Of a stretch of DNA of 64,000 bases, positions 35,908 to 47,900 are shown in pieces. Made by a program: the position numbers and the translations under genes. The notes under the pieces were generated by a model. That model made no database searches and had not been told where the DNA came from. It saw only the letters and a program-made list of their open reading frames with translations. The first letter of the stretch is position 1; every line of letters starts with the position of its first letter. The DNA lies in assembly GCA_905250075.1 (NCBI GenBank), contig CAJNOP010000035.1, positions 186,001 to 250,000 on the forward strand, written 5' to 3'. Origin of the DNA: Rotaria sp. Silwood1. Lineage: Eukaryota; Rotifera; Eurotatoria; Philodinida; Philodinidae.

Positions 35908-36831
35908 GAGTCATTCGGAGTTATTCTAACAGCTTTTTGTTCGGGCTACACTTTTATAATGCATAGAATCATTCGTTTTAAAATAATCCTTTGAATATAC
36001 TAGACCGTATAAAAACCTGTCGTTGCTTACATATTGAATTTGGTATACATGTGTCCATTCCGATTATCGTTTAATTATTATGTTAATGCAACTTTCTTCC
36101 CATTGAGTTTACTTTGTATTCGATAGAATTTTTCAAGTGTTACAAAACAAACTACTTTGTACGAACTAAACAAGTGATTCACATAAGAAAACTCTTGGAC
36201 CAATATTTGTGAGGACCGATTCTCAACTTTTTGATTGGTACTTGATAATTTTCAAGCAAAACAATACCCATATCGTTTCAAACAAATATTATATTTGAAA
36301 ACAGCATAGAAACTTCATTCAACTCATATATGTTTCAAACGTTTTCTTCGACTTTTTTTCTAGTCTAATTTTCATTCCTGAATTTCGTCAGAAATATGTG
36401 AAAAAATGAATTTTAATTTAAAAGTGATTGTATTAATGAAAAGTAAGTTCTAAAGTTGCAAAAAAAATGGGTATTGTTATGCTTGAAAATTATCAAGTAC
36501 CAATCAAAAAAGTTGAATATCAATCCTCACAAATATTGATCCAGGAGTTTTCTCATGTAAACCACGTTTTTAGTTTGTACAAAGTAGTTCGTTTTGTAAC
36601 ACTTGAAAAATTCTATCGAATACAAAGTAAACTCAATGGGAAGGAAGTTTCATTAACATAATAATTAAACGATAATCGGAATGGACAAATGTATACCAAA
36701 TTCAATATGTAAGCAATGACAGATTTCTATACGGTCTAGTATATTCAAAAGATTATTTTAAAACGAATGATTCTATGTATTATAAAAATATAGCCTGAAC
36801 AAAGAGCTATTAGAATAACTTGAAATCACTC
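35908..36831. mobile_element. Foldback element, two 365 bp arms around a 194 bp spacer
   Basis: The left arm (35908-36272) and right arm (36467-36831) are reverse complements with scattered mismatches. For example CCATTCCGATTATCGTTTAA on the left pairs with TTAAACGATAATCGGAATGG on the right, and CAATACCCAT pairs with ATGGGTATTG at the inner ends. The spacer (36273-36466) is unique AT-rich sequence. It lies 92 bp from the previous foldback. The family is unknown. Confidence 0.85.
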
Positions 36832-37711
36832 TTCATAAATATTTTTTTTTCTGTAACACGAATGCTCATATTGCTGACCAGTATTAATCATTAACTGCTC
36901 GTTTATTATGCTGTGAAGACAGGTCCTATTCACAGTTATGATTAAATCAAAATCTTTGATTTTAACGTGAAATTGATCATGTACTCATGGTCTTTTATTC
37001 TAAATATTACTCTATTAATGTGAACCTTGAAGATCAAAAAGAAACAAAATGGATTCTTATGTGCCGTCGTCCTTTTAGCTAAATGCACAAATTTCAATTG
37101 ATGAAACATCTTGATTGAAATGATGATGTAACAATGACTTTACGGCTCTCATTTTATTTATTTTACATGTGCATTTAATGAAATGGATCAGCTGGATGTT
37201 ACATTGATCGTTCTCTATGACAAGCATCATATGCTATTTCATAATAGTCACATATTCAAGCTTTGTATGTTTGAAAAAGAAATAAGCCAATATGTGACAA
37301 TAGAGACACAGATGGTTATAGTGTCAATCGGTTGTCCTTAGTCTCGGACACGTCCGTTGCTCTTTTTCTGACCTTGAAAATATCATTTTTTTCTCTCTTA
37401 TCGATATCAACGAACAGTTATAAGGTTGCGTTCTTTAATAAGAGATGATCGATCACAATTGTAAGGTCAAATAATTCAAATCATTTGCTTTGTCATTCCA
37501 TGAGTCATTAAACGAAAACTAATACTTTCAAAATTTATTCTCTTTTTTTTTGTCTGCTAATTATGATACTCAGTCCAACGGTCACGCACACATGTGCGAA
37601 TGAGAGAAAGAAAGAAATGAATAAAAGAATTTCGCTCTTGTCATCGAATACAATAAATGAGAATGTTGATGAACTTATACTATGGCTCACAAAAGCGGGA
37701 GGAGCGAACAA

Positions 37712-37746
<35 letters not shown>

Positions 37747-37904
37747 AGAAATAAAACAGAGAGCAAATAAGAGAATTCTATTTTGTCATTTTCAATAGAT
37801 AGATATATGACAAAATATATTGACTAAACAAGATGATTATTGATTAAGTACAATATTCAATATGCATTCAGCTCTCAGGTCTCATTTTATTTAAATAATA
37901 AATT
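36832..37904. other. Intergenic DNA upstream of fascin
   Basis: No gene is recognised. It contains a GA microsatellite at 37709-37742. Confidence 0.45.
37709..37742. repeat. (GA)n microsatellite
   Basis: About 15 GA units in a row, about 160 bp upstream of the fascin start codon. Confidence 0.85.
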
Positions 37905-39823
37905 ATGATAAATAATATTTATTTTCAATTAAGACCAAAGTCATCAGTCAAGTTACCTCCATCACTTATTCCACCAACAATAGATCATCCATCACAGTCA
38001 ATACTAAAAAAATCTTCTATTAACCAAGATGATCATTATCAAAAATCTATAAAAAATGGCGACAGTCATCATCATAATACATCTATATCATTGAATAATA
38101 CAACAATAGAAAAATCAAGTTGGTTTGTAGGTTTAAGAAATTCTAAAGGAAAATATTTAACATCAGAAACATTTGGTTGTAAAATCAATGCAAGTACGTA
38201 TTTTTAAAATTTTTTCTTCAATATTATTCAAACGTTTTCTTTCTAGCTGGTACATCTCTAAAACGGAAACAGATATGGACAATTATTTATAATTGTCAAA
38301 ATGATTGTGTTTATCTCCAATCATCATTAAATCATTATTTATCCACAGACAAATATGGTCGCTTAAAATGTGATTCAAATGAAATAAATGATGATTGTCA
38401 TTTTCAACTTGAATATAATCGAAATGGTCAATGGGCATTTAAATCTCTTACATATGGGTTGTATTTCGGTGGAGATAATGATCAACTTCATTGTTTCAGT
38501 AAAACACCAGAATGGTGGTCACCTCATTTAGCGGTTCATCCACAAGTAAACTATTGAATTTTTGTATTTTTTTTTCTTTTTCTTTTCAATCAATTTTTTG
38601 ATTTTTTTTAGATCAATTTAAAACATGTTCTTCGTAAACGTTATGCTAAATTAGATGACGATGAAATTCATGTTGATGAAATAATTCCATGGGGTAGTGA
38701 TGCAATAGTTGCTGTTGAATATCTTAATGATCATTATTGTATACGATCAAGTAATGGTTTTTATGTTCATAAAGATGGAAAACTTACAACAAACCAAACA
38801 AATGAAACATTATTTACAATTGAACTTTATAAAGGATATTTAACATTTAAAGATTGTGATCAATGCTATTTAACAGCTATTGGTCCATTAGGAATATTAA
38901 TGACAAGAAATAAAATAGCTGGAAAAGATGAACAATTTCTATTAGAAGAAAGTAAATTACAAATATGTTTAGTTGCACCTAATGGAAAACTTGTTTCAAC
39001 AAAACAAGGTATTGATTTATCAGCTAATCAATATGAACGTGATCATAGTAGTATATTTCAACTTGAATATGATGATGAAGATTTTCATGCTTATCATATA
39101 CGAACATATGATAATAAATATTGGAAAATAGAAGGTTTTAATGTACAAGCAACAGCAGATAAAAGGTAAAATATATAATTCATATAATGATGATCATCAG
39201 TTCTTTTTTTTTTAAATCAAATTTAGATCTCTTGAAACAAGTTTTCAAATTCAATCAACAGGTCATGGACATATAACATTTCAAGCATTCAATGGAAAAT
39301 TTATTGTTCCACATGATAATGGACATATGCGTGTTATGAATGATCAAATAAGTTCAAATGATGCATATTTTTTAATAAAATTTATTAATCGTCCATTTTG
39401 TGTATTTAAATGTGATTTTGGTCATATTGGTTATCGAAACAAACAATCACGTATACTTGAATGTAATAAATCTTTATTTACATTATTTACATTAGAAGAA
39501 CCAGATGATCGAACACATTGTGAAGGAATTGTTTATCTTAAAGGTTTTTGAAAAATTAAATATTATCTATGAAATCGGTTTTTTTTTGTTTTCATTGTTT
39601 TGTTTTTTCAATAGGATCTGATGGACTTTATTGGGAAATTTTAAATGATTTAAGTATCAGTGTTAATGGATGTGAACCATCGAAATTTGCATTAGAACTA
39701 TGTTCGTCACATTCTCGAGTTATTATTAAAGCACCAAATGGAATGTATTTACGAGCAGAACAAAATGGAAGTATACAAGCAACATGTCATAATAGTCGAC
39801 AAGCAACACAATGGGAATTTTAA
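37905..39823 (+). CDS. FSCN1: Fascin, actin-bundling protein
   Basis: Five exons (37905-38193, 38247-38545, 38612-39165, 39227-39543, 39615-39823) join in frame to 555 residues. Fascin has four beta-trefoil domains and cross-links F-actin into the parallel bundles of filopodia and microvilli. Family landmarks in order: GLRNSKGKYLTSETFG, SLKRKQIWTI, FGGDNDQLHCF, HPQINLKHVLRKRYA, IPWGSDAI, STKQGIDLSANQ, FNGKFIVPHDNGHM, KFINRPFCVF and C-terminal QWEF. S100 in TSLKRKQ corresponds to human Ser39, the PKC-regulated actin-binding site, so this control may be conserved. Human fascin has 493 residues; the surplus is mainly a Ser/Pro/His-rich N-terminal extension of about 60 residues before the first trefoil. 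The start is the first ATG of the open frame and may move if an upstream exon exists. Confidence 0.94.
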
Positions 39824-39887
39824 AAGCAAAATTTTGTTGTTTTTTTTATTTTCAACGTGATTAACTGTCTATAATGATTTCGAACTT

Positions 39888-39893
39888 AATAAA
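39888..39893 (+). terminator. Polyadenylation signal AATAAA of fascin
   Basis: AATAAA lies 65 nt after the stop codon, the same spacing as in the proton-channel gene. Confidence 0.55.
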
Positions 39894-41759
39894 TCATCGT
39901 CTCTATATTTATGTAAAAAAAGATAAATATACGATACAATTTATTGATGTGAATATCGTCATACACATGCAGACTTAATTTTTTATGGACAATTTTTCTT
40001 TCATTTGATCTTCCCTTGGTTTTTTTTTTGGCACGTAAATTATTAGTCGATTATCTTTTTAATGTGTATCTTTTTTTTTTCTGAATAGAATTGACGTTAT
40101 TCAACTGTGAAAATGAGTTCTAATTGTAGTGAATTTAGCAAAAAAAAAAACTTGGTGTTGACATTTATGTTTTTTGTTAATGTGGTGACGTTTTGTGTGA
40201 AAAAGCATATTATATTAAATTGAAGGTTCATGTACATGTTTTATTTTCAAGAGATTTGAACTATAACAACATATATTGAGTGCAGATAAATACACGATAT
40301 TTGAATTGTTAAATATTTGCTTTGAACATCTCTTATCTTGCTTGTTTAAAAAGAACAATTAATCTTTTATAGTCTAACATCAATAATGTTTGATGAAGTA
40401 TGAAAAATGAGTTTTTTTGTAATAATTTGATAATCTTCTTTTGTTTTTTTTAATTAAATTCAATAATTTATACTTATTGCAAAAAAGTTATAATGAAAAA
40501 CTTCTTTTCTATGGAAAGAAATTGAGAAAGTTGTATGATTAATTGAAATATGCTGGTTCGCTAGAAACCACGCGAGTGTCTCAAGATGAACGGGATGCAT
40601 AAAAAAAAAAATATTTCATGAATGTAGTACAAAATTTTGGTAGTTTTTTTTAGGTTATAACGAGTAATTTTCAGTCATTGGCGGAAATGTGAACTCTTGA
40701 CTTCTTTCGCAACTTCTGTTATTCATTTTGTATGACTCTTTTTTTTCTGATGGGACTTTTCTTTTCTTTTACGACTTTCTTGAATCAACATTATACATAT
40801 TATTTAAAAAACAAAATGAAATGTATCTTTAATTGTAACTTTAACAGTGAAGATAGAAATTTTCTATGGATCATTTAATTATCACAAGCTCATGTCAAAT
40901 CTAATGTTTTAATAATAAGCTATCCCTGACAATATAGGTTAAGTAGGATAATAAGAAAAATGACATGTTGTAACTATATAAATGCCTAATGAAACACGAT
41001 GTTGAACGTCATAAAAAAATGAACAGAACTGAATAATTAAAGGTTTTTGTCGTAAGATTCCACTTGCCGAGAAAAAACGTACGTACGCCAATTATTTTTC
41101 CGTATGTACACGTGTTTCAGACACGTGATCTAACTATTTGGTAAATTTTTTCATTGGTTCTTTTCATATGTCACACAACAGTTATTTTTTGTGTTTATCA
41201 ATTAATCAGTTTCTGAATTTTGTGACTCGATTAAACGGATAGAATTATGTTTTTACAAAATTAATGAACTATTATATATAATAGTTAAATGCTATGTTTC
41301 TTGTGTGAATATAATTATAAATTATTTTTGTGCAATTATATAGAAGAAGTTCTAAAACACATTGAAATTATTCTTTTTTTCCAACAAAACAATAGTTTTA
41401 GTGAAGAGAATTTTATTCTATGTATATTATTGTGGTCTTTCAAAATTTAGTTTATAAGTGATAATTTAAAATTATAAATATAGTTTTCATACTTAGTTAC
41501 TTTTCTTATAAGAATAAAAACATAGTAAACTTCTATATAATCAATAGAATTAAGTTGATTTTTTTTGATCAGATAACATGTAGCAAATAAATGAGTAGCT
41601 TTTTGTTTTTTTGAAAAATCGATGTCATCTTTCATCAAAACTTCATATCAATACGAAATTAGCTCAAGACTCTCTGCTATATCCATTTCTATTTTGAGTT
41701 TACTGTATCATTCTATCATATCAAAAAATTTAGTTTTGTATTTCATTAGATGACTATGA
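39894..41759. other. Intergenic DNA
   Basis: No gene is recognised. Two CACGTG E-box palindromes sit 13 bp apart at 41109-41114 and 41122-41127. Confidence 0.45.
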
Positions 41760-42640
41760 CACTTGATTTATTCATCATCGACTGTTAATAGTTTAAATAT
41801 TTCAAGTCATTCAATAGGTAAATTACCTGAAGAAAGTTCTGTACTTATTGTTGGTGCTAGTGGTATTGGATATGAATTATTAAAATCTTTAGTTTTATGT
41901 CGTTTTCGATCTATTGGTGTTATTGATCTTGATACAATTGAAGTATCAAAATTAAATCGTCCATTTTTTATTTCGTCGTGAGTATATTAATCAATCAAAA
42001 GCTATCATCGCATGTGATAGTATATTTGTTGTCTTTGTCCATCCATTCACATTGAACCGTTTCATGATGATGTAATAACAGATCCAAGTTTTGATATATC
42101 ATTCTATAAACAATATGATCTTATTATCAAATGCATTTGATAATGTGCAAGCATGACAACATATTCATCATGTGTTTATTATGTTCAAAAATTAAAAAAT
42201 GAATAAACCAGATGTTTATATTAATGATAATAGTAATCGAATATTAATTTCAGCTGATGATGAAAAAAATGTCAAAAACATTAGATCAATATAAATTAAT
42301 TCATGAAATAATTTTATTATGTGATAAAGATTTTGATAATATAAATGAAATTTCAAATAGAAAATCTATACAACATATGAAAGTCAAATTCATGCTTGAA
42401 CATACAAATACAATAAAAAAATAAAGATGAATATATTATTATTGATGATAAAATTAATAAAGAAATAAAACAAACATTAAAGCAAAAATTATCAAATGAT
42501 GATGAGGATATCGAACATAGCAGTGTTGCTATGTTTGAAAACGATTCTACGATACTGCATATAAATGGATATCATCAAACTATATCTGAAACTAATTTAA
42601 AAATTACTAGAAAAAAAAAAATAACCTAAATAATGATGGT
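41760..42640 (+). pseudogene. UBA2: Decayed UBA2-like (SUMO-activating enzyme subunit 2) copy
   Basis: 41763-41975 encodes the start of an E1-type Rossmann fold: [39 protein letters not shown], close to the N terminus of UBA2 with its ATP-binding GxGxxG. Downstream, matching pieces appear in different frames (SKAIIACDSI; DISFYKQYDLII; then, after a frameshift, NAFDNVQA followed by a stop). An acidic C-terminal-like piece (NDDEDIEHSS) is near 42500. The catalytic-Cys region is missing and stops interrupt every frame, so this is a broken and internally deleted copy. A functional UBA2 would be expected elsewhere in the genome. Confidence 0.75.
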
Positions 42641-42782
42641 AAATATTCGTGTTTATATATATATGTTTACACGAAAACTATCTAACAAGTTATTATGAAA
42701 TTTCGATTTGATTTTTTTTGAAATAATTCTCATCATTTCTAACATAGTATAAAAAATTTAGGGACAACACGGAATCGTTACG

Positions 42783-43062
42783 TTATCAGTTACTGAGTAA
42801 TGGTATAACGAATAATTCGTGGCTTCTATGTTTTCGTCGAAAATAGCTGTTGGAAAAAAAATCATGATTTTTTTTTTAAAAGTTTGATCGAAGATTTTCA
42901 GTGTTGTGGAAATTTTATCGAACAATTAATTACACATTTGGATACTTCGACCTGGAAAATCTTACATCGAACTTTAAAAAAAATATCTTGATTTTGCTCC
43001 AATAGCTATTTTCGACGAAAGAATTAAATCTATGAATTCTCCATTACCATGTTACTCGATAA
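42783..43062. mobile_element. Short foldback MITE-like element, about 280 bp
   Basis: The left arm (GAGTAATGG...TTTTCGTCGAAAATAGCT) pairs with the right arm (AGCTATTTTCGACGAAAGAA...CCATTACC). The outer ends TTATCAGTTAC and GTTACTCGATAA also pair. It is non-coding and lies just downstream of the UBA2-like pseudogene. Confidence 0.65.
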
Positions 43063-43679
43063 TATTCTACTTCTAAAGAATTTTGCTCAAATCAAACATT
43101 TCCTTCTGAAATGATTGAGTTTTAAAGGAAAAAATTGATGTACAGATCTTGCAAGTGACTTATGATCGTTGCTTTTTTGACAATCGAATATTTCAAGATT
43201 ACAGTTCTAGTTCTAACTAAAGTTCTTTGAGATATTCTAAAAATTATGAAATTGACTTATGGTTAAATTCATTTTAGACTTAATATTATGCCTAATAAAA
43301 TTCTCGTATTTAATCAATTTGTAGTGCATAGAATGACATTTTTTCAATATTTTTCTTTTGTTTTGATCGTTTTAGTTTCTTATGATAATAAAAATTACGT
43401 TATATTAGATGTGATAATGCTATGAGGAATACAAATTTCAAATGTTATTAATGAGGATTATTGTTCTATAGATATTTCTAAATTATGAGATCTTATTTAT
43501 CTCTTTCTTTCTGCCTGTAAAACGTTCAAGTATTTTGTTGTAAAATTATCTTTGGACTATACTTTCTTTTTTGTTACTGAAATATTCTAGGTATTATTTT
43601 CTTAAAAAAAATATATATATAAGATTCATTCACATACTCACGTATCAATGAAACAATACGCAAAAAAAAATTCTAAATT
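43063..43679. other. Intergenic DNA
   Basis: AT-rich, nothing recognised. Confidence 0.4.
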
Positions 43680-43685
43680 TTTATT
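43680..43685 (-). terminator. Polyadenylation signal (AATAAA on minus strand)
   Basis: TTTATT on the plus strand lies 12 nt beyond the stop of the minus-strand membrane-protein gene. Confidence 0.45.
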
Positions 43686-43697
43686 CTACATATCAAC

Positions 43698-44924
43698 CTA
43701 TGTGTAAACTTCCCGACGTGTTACATTAACGGCTAATAAGTGTAAATCATCAAGTGACATAACTTTTGATTGAAGAGCCATTAATGTTGCATATTCACGT
43801 GCTATATAAATATTAAATGGTTCTTTTTCATAACCATCATATGCTTTTTCACGAAACATTCTTTCCGAAAATAAACTTGTTGAATGTGCATAACATTTTA
43901 GATGATATATTGATGTTCGGTATGTAGTTTTTTTTGAATCACATGATATATCAACTTGACCTTCAATAAATAATAATTGTGTTTTTAATTTTTCTATTGT
44001 TGATTGAAAATCAATTAAAACATAGCTTTGATTTCCATTAGATTCTTTTAATGTATATAGAAGAGTATGAACAAATTGAATAATTTGATCTGTTTTACCA
44101 TAGAACGTTGAATAATCAGGTGCTGTACCAAGAAGAAATGAACATTTTATTGGAATATATTTTCCAAATTGTGTTGTCAAAAATGTATTCATAGTTGTTA
44201 TCATTAGAAAATCATACATAGTTGGTTGAGTTTTATTTAATTGACTCATATAATCATAAATAGCAAATAAACGATCAACATTATCATCAAGTTCATTGAC
44301 ACGATTAAATATTGGATATTTATCAATATAAATTTGACGTTGAGATATTGATTGTTGTGAAAATAATTTATGATTAATAAGTATACATCGTGATATTTGT
44401 CGACGAGATGCTCGTTGATTTTCTATATGACAATCTAAATGTTCTAATAATTTTTGTATTGTATTTGGAAATTTATCATCAATAAGTATAATTATATCTG
44501 TACGCCAACGATCAACTGTAAACATTTCTGATTCAATCCAACTTCTATAAAACCAACGAAATTGTACCAAATAATATTCCGTATTAATTGATGGAAAACG
44601 AACAATAACACCACGAACAATTGATCGTGAACGATATTGTTCAATAGTTACTAAATTTTCACGACATTTTATTAGTGGTTCCGTAATTTGTCGATTAGGC
44701 TCAGCTGATATAAAAACCGTCGTTGTTTGGTCTTTTACCCAATCTCGTGATAAAAGTCGTATATGATTAAATCGTTTATTTGTACGATAAATGATATTAT
44801 CAGAAGCTTCATATGTTGGAACCAAAACATGAAGAAAAAAAACAAAAAAAGCAAGTATTGCAGCTGTCGAGAATAATAACGAGGTGAGAGTTTTAAAACG
44901 AAACATTTCAAGGAAAATAAGCAT
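43698..44924 (-). CDS. Uncharacterised type II single-pass membrane protein
   Basis: One uninterrupted exon gives 408 residues from the ATG at 44924, or 402 from the ATG at 44906. A short basic N terminus precedes one strong hydrophobic segment (SLLFSTAAILAFFVFFLHVL, about residues 15-35). The rest is a hydrophilic lumenal or extracellular domain of about 370 residues. That topology is typical of Golgi glycosyltransferases, and IIILIDDKFPN is a strand followed by acidic residues, but no diagnostic glycosyltransferase motif can be named. Arg, Gln and Thr are frequent and Cys is rare. I do not recognise the family. The long intact frame in AT-rich DNA makes a real gene likely. Confidence 0.75.
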   Translation of the reverse strand: MLIFLEMFRFKTLTSLLFSTAAILAFFVFFLHVLVPTYEASDNIIYRTNKRFNHIRLLSRDWVKDQTTTVFISAEPNRQITEPLIKCRENLVTIEQYRSRSIVRGVIVRFPSINTEYYLVQFRWFYRSWIESEMFTVDRWRTDIIILIDDKFPNTIQKLLEHLDCHIENQRASRRQISRCILINHKLFSQQSISQRQIYIDKYPIFNRVNELDDNVDRLFAIYDYMSQLNKTQPTMYDFLMITTMNTFLTTQFGKYIPIKCSFLLGTAPDYSTFYGKTDQIIQFVHTLLYTLKESNGNQSYVLIDFQSTIEKLKTQLLFIEGQVDISCDSKKTTYRTSIYHLKCYAHSTSLFSERMFREKAYDGYEKEPFNIYIAREYATLMALQSKVMSLDDLHLLAVNVTRREVYT

Positions 44925-47900
44925 AAAATAAAAGTTGTAAGCGAAATAAAATTTTCTTCTTTCTGTTACTTTTTTTTTTTTGTATGCATGAATGTTTACC
45001 AATCTTTTTTCCGCTATATAAACAGAACATTAAAGAAAAAAAAAAAGAGATCGACTGATTTGAAATCGTATATGACTGACATCGTTCTGTCATTTGATGT
45101 GTTTAAAATTTTTGCCCGAGGAACATTTTGTTTTTTGTAAAGCATGTAAAAACAAAAACTTTGGTTTGTTCAAGTTCTAAAATGTTGAAAACAATTATCA
45201 ATAAAGATTAGAATAAAATTTTAGACTTCTATTATAACTAACTATACTTTCGAAATATTGGATTTTACTTGCAAACAATGAACTCATTGCAAGTTAAGTT
45301 ACTCTTCAATACGTAATAATTTATATCATCAGATCCAATTGTTGTATAGAAATTGGAGATGTGAAAGAAAGCATAATCATGGCCAATATCTTTTATATTT
45401 TCTTTATAACATATCATATCTTTGTAAGTTAGATCACTAGACTATTCTATATACATTGAAAATGAAAATAGTTTTTCTTTCCATATGATAAATTGTAAAA
45501 TATTTCTTTGGGAATTCTTTCTCTCTTATGAATAGTTTCTATTAATAAAAGATTAGTTACGACATCATCTTAGCTTTTTCTTTTCCGAACACTAGTCATT
45601 CCTGACATACACAATATTTTTTACACGCAATGCATCTTATATTTCCGCATTTCTCATGTTCTTTTGCTGTTTTTTTACTCTTGAAGCATGTATGTTTGTT
45701 TCTTAGAGTGAATGTCATTTATTATTACCAAGGAAAAGGTTCTTTTATAGTTGTAAAAAAAAGATGCTTAATTTACTATGACGACAGATGCAATGCATTA
45801 TTATCAAATATGATGAGACGTAAATATAGAATTTTTTTTTCCTGATAGTGATAAAAATGCTTGAATCATTTTATAATTAAAATCAATGAGTCTACATGAT
45901 GTTGATCATTCAACCTGAGTTTGTCAAATTCATTAGTGTAAAAGTAAACAAAGACCGATTTAGATGTTTACTCTTTTCTTCTAGTCATATGAGTTCGATT
46001 TGTCCAATCTTTGTCTCAAAATAGACTAATACAAGACTAGTTCAAATTTCTATGCATCATCAGCATCAGTTTCAGTAATGTCGTTGACGGTTATCATAGG
46101 GGCGCAGCCAAGGGATGCACAGATTGCTCGAGCATCTCCTTTGATCAAAGACTATCTGGAAGGAGGTATGAGTAAAAAATCTTTTTGAGGAACAAAAATT
46201 TATTTTGCTGCTGGTATGGATTTCTCATAATGTGTCAGGCATCCTTTTGGAAAAATTTCTGGTTACCCCATTGGATCATGATGAAACATGACAAGACTAG
46301 TTCATTAGGCAAAAATGATTCGTCGATGACTATGCATAGATCAATCAAGACGAAATCGTATTCTCAATTTTTGGACTAGTCCTTTTTTTGAGACAATTAC
46401 TGGATATGTCGTGCCACTGTGATGGTCGTCCAAAAAAAGATTTGAAGTTGAAAAAAGAAGGATGTTATCATTCTTACATATTATAGGTTGTAGTCTTGTT
46501 ATTGGTCTAGTTCAGATTAGTAACAATTCAAATTTGTATCGACAAAGATTAGATTCGAATATGCCTATAATATGTTACTTAACTATCATTCAGACAAATG
46601 AGCCATGCGATCAAAAAATCAATTTCTGCACAGTTATAATCATTCTAAAATGTTATTTGATACAATTGTATGTTCTATGAAGTTTTCATATGAATAAAAA
46701 AATCATCTATTATAGAATATAAAATTATTTAAATGATATTGAACAAAATAAATTTTTAAAAATATTAGGTTTTTGGAGAAATATTTTCTAGTTTTTATTA
46801 ATTAGGCGTAGTCAGTTATATTGAAAAAAACGTTTGAATGCAAAATTAAAGTAAAAATTGTTTAAATTGAAAATAAATAAATAAATTTTTTGATGCTTTA
46901 ATTTAATTAAAGCCTAATTTTAGATTGTGTATTTTTAATATACAATTAAACTTGATTTATTCTATTTGAATACATTCATAAGTTTACATCATTAAACTTT
47001 ATATTTTAAAAATTCAAAATAAAAATATAATCCAAAAATTAATTTAAAAACTCAGGTTTAACAAACACGCTCGTCAACGAACTGTAAATCATTGTTTTTT
47101 TTGGTGTATTACTTGCCTCGGTATTACTATCGTATTATTCCATTCGGTTTACGAAGAAGTATGATCCTACACGGACCTAAATGTAATCGTTTACTAAGTC
47201 CATTTACCATCTGCGTATTTTGACATAAAGAATCGTGTATCTTCGTATACAATACGAAGAGATACTCGTATACAGTCGTTCTCGATTATATAAAGATTTC
47301 ATATATTTCGTCTGAAATATCTTCAAATTGATGTTATTTTTAATTCAAGTTACACATATAATAAATGTTAAAGTTCACAAAGTAGCAGCATTTCTCTTTA
47401 CACCATGAATATAATGCATTGTATTTCTTCCTACTTTTTAATGTTTTCATATTCTTCTGAGTTTTCAAACACATGAAAGTACAAAGTAATGAGATCTTAT
47501 GTTGTCTGTTTTGTAACAATTCCGACGTAGTTACGTATGCATCACTGCATCTCATTTCAATCGTCAGTATGGAAAATTAGGACACAGTTACGCTTAGTTT
47601 TATGCGTAATCACGTCCTAAATTGATTGTAATTGAATACGTGGGACATATCAAAATATGAACGTATAAAATATTCTGTCTATTATTCACTTATTTCAGTA
47701 TTGATTTTGGAGGAGTCTCTAATTGCCATTCTAACAAAAAAAGAAATCAATCACACAATTGACAACATGTATTTATATGGTTTTCGTAGACGTTCAATAT
47801 TTCTGAGAAGTTTTCTTCTACTTGAATGCGATCGATTAGTTGAAAAAATTACTTTTCTTTATTATTTGTACTTTGCTTATCTCAAAAGATATAATAATAC

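Noticed and set aside
36467-36661. 64-codon ORF
   Set aside because: It falls in the right arm of a foldback element and has no known motif.
46080-46180. GGGGCGCAGCCAAGG segment as the end of a LINE or DNA element
   Set aside because: There is only one short fragment, with no partner end, ORF or duplication to support it.
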